The notes beneath the pieces are model-generated. The model was not told the DNA's origin, did no database searches, and was given only the letters and a program-made list of their open reading frames with translations. The position numbers and the translations under genes were made by a program. From positions 1-34,696 of the forward strand of contig JANQJS010000060.1 in assembly GCA_028281535.1 (NCBI GenBank): 34,696 bases of DNA. The letters run 5' to 3'. Within the stretch, counting starts at the first letter, position 1. Every line of letters begins with the position of its first letter. Source of the DNA: Sedimentisphaerales bacterium. Lineage in GTDB: Bacteria; Planctomycetota; Phycisphaerae; Sedimentisphaerales; SM23-30. Below are positions 30,964 to 34,696 of this stretch, one piece after another.

Positions 30964-31146
30964 TTAATCACCCGTTGAACGTTGTTCAAGAACTTTCTTG
31001 CGAACATTCTGAGCAGCTTCTTTGATATCCTGCATTGTTTTTCTAACGCGTGTGCCAGCTGCCTTATTTCCACCTTCAGCTTTGATAATATCTTCTTCAG
31101 CTGCGGCTACAATTTCTTTCAATGCTTCATATTCCTGAATGATCAT
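30964..31146 (-). CDS. Short histone H1-like (Hc1-type) protein
   Basis: The 60-residue protein has a first helix (IIQEYEALKEIVAAAEEDI) and the Hc1 hallmark KAEGGNKAAGTRVRKTMQ followed by a basic helix (DIKEAAQNVRKKVLEQR). The same core (KAEKGNKAA-x-RVR) occurs in chlamydial Hc1, which compacts DNA. Here the long Lys/Ala/Pro tail of Hc1 is missing, so the protein is just the globular or core part. ATG 31146 is preferred over an upstream TTG (31179) because GGAT lies ahead of it and because it gives the usual N-terminus. DNA binding is expected from the family but not shown. Confidence 0.82.
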   Translation of the reverse strand: MIIQEYEALKEIVAAAEEDIIKAEGGNKAAGTRVRKTMQDIKEAAQNVRKKVLEQRSTGD

Positions 31147-31358
31147 AAGAATTTCATCCTTTATCTTAAATAACTGCAATCTTTATTTATCTAATTAATA
31201 AATCATCGAAGAGTGATTCAAATACAAGTGACTGGCAGTTTATCAAGGCCAATAGCGGTTGTCAAAACGTTTTTAGGCGTTTAATCGAAACTGCTCTCTT
31301 TTTTATCATAACCCCCTATAAAAAAACTGGTTACGACTCACTCAGCTTAACACACTAA

Positions 31359-32567
31359 TCAAGAGCTCAATCTATAAATATCTGTTTTTTCTGGACTTAT
31401 AAGCTTATACCGGATTCCTCGCCATCGAATCTGACGCGTACAGGCAGATTTGATCAAACTGCCCAGGCTCAACAAATGAATTAATGGATGAAACAAAATA
31501 TCCAAGATTGCAGGGATGACCAAAGCCTTTTTATCACTCGAAAATAGACTAAAAACCAAATATTGACGAGCAATCGCCTTAATCACATTGGCCAGATAAA
31601 GCGACACAGGAATTACTAAGATGGCTATCGCTTTTTTCGGCTCTGTCGAAAGTTGCATGACACCATAAATTAAGCTAACCCAGAAAATTAAAAAATGAAG
31701 ATGCAACCCTAGCAGTGCCGCTCGCCATAAACTATTCATATAAACTCGAGTGATGATAAATTGCCGCGTTGCAAATGAGAAAAGATCTGGCCAAGTCATC
31801 TGATCATAACTTGGTACCAAGCAACCAGGAGCATAATAAACTTTCAGGTTCTCTTTTCGGATCGCAGCAGTTAACGAATAATCATCGGTACATGCCTGAT
31901 TCCAATAATGAATAACATTCGCCTGATCAAACACATCTTTACGGATCGCCATGGATCCTCCCCAGGTTGCGTTATATCGATGTGGGCCTAAAAAAGACGA
32001 AAAATAAGTATTAATCGCACTTAAACAATAGGTGCTCATACGTCGATCTGTTGGGATATAAATTCGATACCCCGTCGATGCACCATAACGAGATTTATTT
32101 AAGGGATAAACCATATGTGTTAGCCAATCTTTCTTAACACATACATCCGAATCAACAAATGCCAGAACCTCAACATCCGCTGATAATCGTTTACAAGCCT
32201 CAAGCTGATTATGCACTTTTTGCGATCGTATCGTCGCTTTTCCAGAGACAATAAGGTAAGCTTTAATATGATTGGCTGTTTTGTCTTGCACAACCTGTTT
32301 TAAATGCGGATAAGAAGGATCCGCTTTATCATCGACCACAAAATAAATTTCATATTCTGGGTAATCTAACTCAAAAAGCGCTTCAACATTCTTCTCAAAG
32401 GTGGTGTCAATCCCTTTGTAAGGTGCAATGATGGCCGCCTTAGGCTGATAGTGTGTTCTTGGCGTTTTATACCTTTCAACGACATATCGAAAATTACGAT
32501 ACGTCACATAATAACTCATGCCCTGGTAAATAAGACAAATTGCAATGCATATATAAATTGTCATCAT
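31359..32567 (-). CDS. Membrane glycosyltransferase, family 2/21-like
   Basis: The 402-residue protein has an N-terminal helix (about 2-20), a GT-A domain with AAIIAPYKGIDTTFEKN, Asp79-Asp80 (FVVDDKADP), the metal-binding Asp139-x-Asp141 (FVDSDV), the acceptor-base region TDDYSLTAAIR (228-229) and RQFIITR (268-274), a variant of the Q/R-x-x-R-W motif. Several C-terminal helices (about 283-380) follow. The layout is that of ceramide glucosyltransferase-like (GT21, HpnI-like) enzymes that put a sugar on a lipid at the inner membrane. No hopanoid or lipid gene is adjacent, so the acceptor is unknown. Start ATG 32567 is weakly supported; 32564 is equally possible. Confidence 0.85.
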   Translation of the reverse strand: MMTIYICIAICLIYQGMSYYVTYRNFRYVVERYKTPRTHYQPKAAIIAPYKGIDTTFEKNVEALFELDYPEYEIYFVVDDKADPSYPHLKQVVQDKTANHIKAYLIVSGKATIRSQKVHNQLEACKRLSADVEVLAFVDSDVCVKKDWLTHMVYPLNKSRYGASTGYRIYIPTDRRMSTYCLSAINTYFSSFLGPHRYNATWGGSMAIRKDVFDQANVIHYWNQACTDDYSLTAAIRKENLKVYYAPGCLVPSYDQMTWPDLFSFATRQFIITRVYMNSLWRAALLGLHLHFLIFWVSLIYGVMQLSTEPKKAIAILVIPVSLYLANVIKAIARQYLVFSLFSSDKKALVIPAILDILFHPLIHLLSLGSLIKSACTRQIRWRGIRYKLISPEKTDIYRLSS

Positions 32568-32678
32568 AATATTTTGTTACAATAGGTTTCCGCAACATTG
32601 ATTCGGATAATTTTTTGTCCGTTGTTTTTCTTACTATAATAAAAACAGCGATTTATGAAAGAAAATTCTACTTCCCAC

Positions 32679-33956
32679 TTAAGAACGGCCTTTGGCATTT
32701 GGCTTGATGATTTCTCTCAAAATTGTCGTGGCATAACACCCCGAAGGTAACTCAAATGAGATTTGTAAATATGGCCCCGGCTGATCATGCCCAGAATCCA
32801 ATGAAATGTCGGTCGGACGAAAACGCAAAGGCCGACGAGCACCTTTGACCTTATAATAATTCATTTGTCGAAAATCCTGTGGATCTAATTTATATTCATC
32901 CAGAACCTCTTTTTCCATTTCGGCAGGCTCACCTTGAGGTTGTGCCATTTTATAACCGTAAAGTGGTCCTGAAGCACTAATCTCAAACTGATCACATCGT
33001 TTTTGTTCAAGATCAGCATCTTCGACCAGAAAACAGGCTCCCTTTTGATGTATCCAGGCTAAATCTCCATCTAGTATTTTATCTAGTCGTTCGCAGCGGC
33101 GTGCTAATACCTTATTAAAAATTTCCGACTGAAAAGCTGAGACAAAAAATCGCTTGAGGTGTTTGTCGACTTTATTAAATGCTCGCTCTTTGGCCAAAGC
33201 CAAATCACCATCTGCTCCCTTAATAAGTGGTCCAAGGGCTCGACGTTGAGCTTGATAGGTTTTGGGCCAGGTATCAAACGCTTTTTGAAATTCATTCTGC
33301 TGATAATAGCTTCGAGCAACTAACGACAACGAATTATCTACATAAGAATCGGGAAATCCTAGAAATAGATCCATAAATTGCTCTGGATTCCTCTGAATAA
33401 TACAAGCACCCAACAATTGACTATCACACCGATTACCAAAACGCTGCGGCCCATAATAATTAGGAACCCCCTTTGTTGTCAAAAAATCCATAACATCCAT
33501 TATAGGTTTGAAATAGTCTTTAGCAGGATGTACTAATTTACGAACCCGAATCCGAAAACGATTCGACTTTAAGTGACCTAATTTTAACTTGTTTTTGTGA
33601 CGCGAAGTTTTGAGAATCTTAATATTTGCAACTATAGCTGAGTCAAGGACTTCTGGATTAATATGTTCAACGGAAATCCATTGACGCGTAATCGCATGCG
33701 AATCTTTTAGTCCTGCATATCCTATATTTCGAGCTGGAACTTTCAGCTGACGAGCAAGCCGATTAACTGCATCCATCGTTGAGATTCCCTTTTTCTCCAT
33801 CCAGGCATAAACATGCGTCCCCTCCCCTGAAGGTTCATATAGAGGAACTTCTTCTACAACAAAATCCTCCGGGTGTTCTTTGATCACACCACCGATACCC
33901 TCAAGATGGCCGGTATAAAATGGTAAAAGCTCATCACTGTCCAATAAAATACTCAC
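32679..33956 (-). CDS. truD: tRNA pseudouridine(13) synthase TruD
   Basis: TruD makes pseudouridine 13 in tRNA-Glu. Family motifs are KEHPEDFVVEEVPLYEPSGE near the N-terminus, KKGISTMDAVNRLAR, and NIGYAGLKDSHAITRQW with the catalytic Asp85. The TruD-specific insert includes GVPNYYGPQRFG (fitting N-Y-F/Y-G-x-Q-R-F-G) and DGDLA. The C-terminal LRFRPTDISLD, LQISFELPSGCYATTILREI closes the fold. At 425 residues it is longer than the E. coli enzyme (about 350) but common for the larger TruD forms. The start is GTG (33956); no clear ribosome site is seen. It is divergent from mreB. Confidence 0.95.
   Translation of the reverse strand: MSILLDSDELLPFYTGHLEGIGGVIKEHPEDFVVEEVPLYEPSGEGTHVYAWMEKKGISTMDAVNRLARQLKVPARNIGYAGLKDSHAITRQWISVEHINPEVLDSAIVANIKILKTSRHKNKLKLGHLKSNRFRIRVRKLVHPAKDYFKPIMDVMDFLTTKGVPNYYGPQRFGNRCDSQLLGACIIQRNPEQFMDLFLGFPDSYVDNSLSLVARSYYQQNEFQKAFDTWPKTYQAQRRALGPLIKGADGDLALAKERAFNKVDKHLKRFFVSAFQSEIFNKVLARRCERLDKILDGDLAWIHQKGACFLVEDADLEQKRCDQFEISASGPLYGYKMAQPQGEPAEMEKEVLDEYKLDPQDFRQMNYYKVKGARRPLRFRPTDISLDSGHDQPGPYLQISFELPSGCYATTILREIIKPNAKGRS

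Positions 33957-34696
<740 letters not shown>

Noticed and set aside
31180-31358. Terminator for an upstream minus-strand gene around the A-tract at 31319-31327
   Set aside because: The pairing AACC/GGTT is too short and the T-rich tract lies inside the loop.

Overview
The window looks like chromosomal DNA of an AT-leaning, Gram-negative-type bacterium of the PVC group. Planctomycetota of the Phycisphaerae kind is my best guess, with Lentisphaerota as the alternative. The reasons are a Ser/Thr kinase with an MshEN-like N-terminal region and one C-terminal membrane helix, a very large secreted cytochrome c/propeller protein of the DUF6797 type, a secreted LamG protein, a short Hc1 (histone H1)-like protein, an HTH-PTS EIIA fusion, and MreB together with LptB. 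No rRNA, tRNA, insertion sequence, prophage or CRISPR array was seen. The taxonomic call is an inference.

Layout. 1-1876: end of trpB, trpA and a thioredoxin-fold gene. 2010-2388: rplU with a strong terminator and no rpmA behind it. 2485-5251: lptB, cdaA and cdaR (LPS export ATPase plus the c-di-AMP synthase/regulator pair). 5385-6413: a lone fliM. 6432-7145 (-): an HTH-EIIA fusion. 7406-9331: cstA. 9411-9994: an antitoxin/Doc toxin pair. 9996-11834 (-): a ClC channel/antiporter with CBS domains. 11968-13604: bioA and a barstar-like gene, closed by a bidirectional terminator. 13662-15845 (-): a secreted LamG protein. 16366-19018 (-): purF-purM. 19283-20224: ribokinase. 20234-20992 (-): a two-domain QueD/PTPS protein. 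21011-21778 (-) and 21970-22713 (+): two divergent membrane-anchored proteins of unknown function. 23016-26072: the giant cytochrome c protein. 26082-28249 (-): a cupin and a cation/proton antiporter. 28408-28584 (-): a 58-residue gene. 28585-29118: a long non-coding stretch rich in inverted repeats. 29119-30345: the Ser/Thr kinase. 30349-33956 (-): fabZ-like dehydratase, Hc1-like protein, glycosyltransferase and truD. 34213 to the end: start of mreB.

Most genes are housekeeping (tryptophan, purine, biotin, queuosine or pterin, fatty acid, tRNA modification, cell shape), mixed with envelope and signalling genes. The points most worth a second look are: a CdaA whose catalytic DGA motif reads D-M-G; the inverted-repeat-rich leader between a small gene and the kinase, which includes a 12-codon ORF with its Shine-Dalgarno in a hairpin loop; a QueD with a degenerate N-terminal copy of its own fold; an orphan barstar; and a toxin-antitoxin pair with an 11-bp direct repeat over its candidate promoter. 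I did not find a clearly new multi-gene system.
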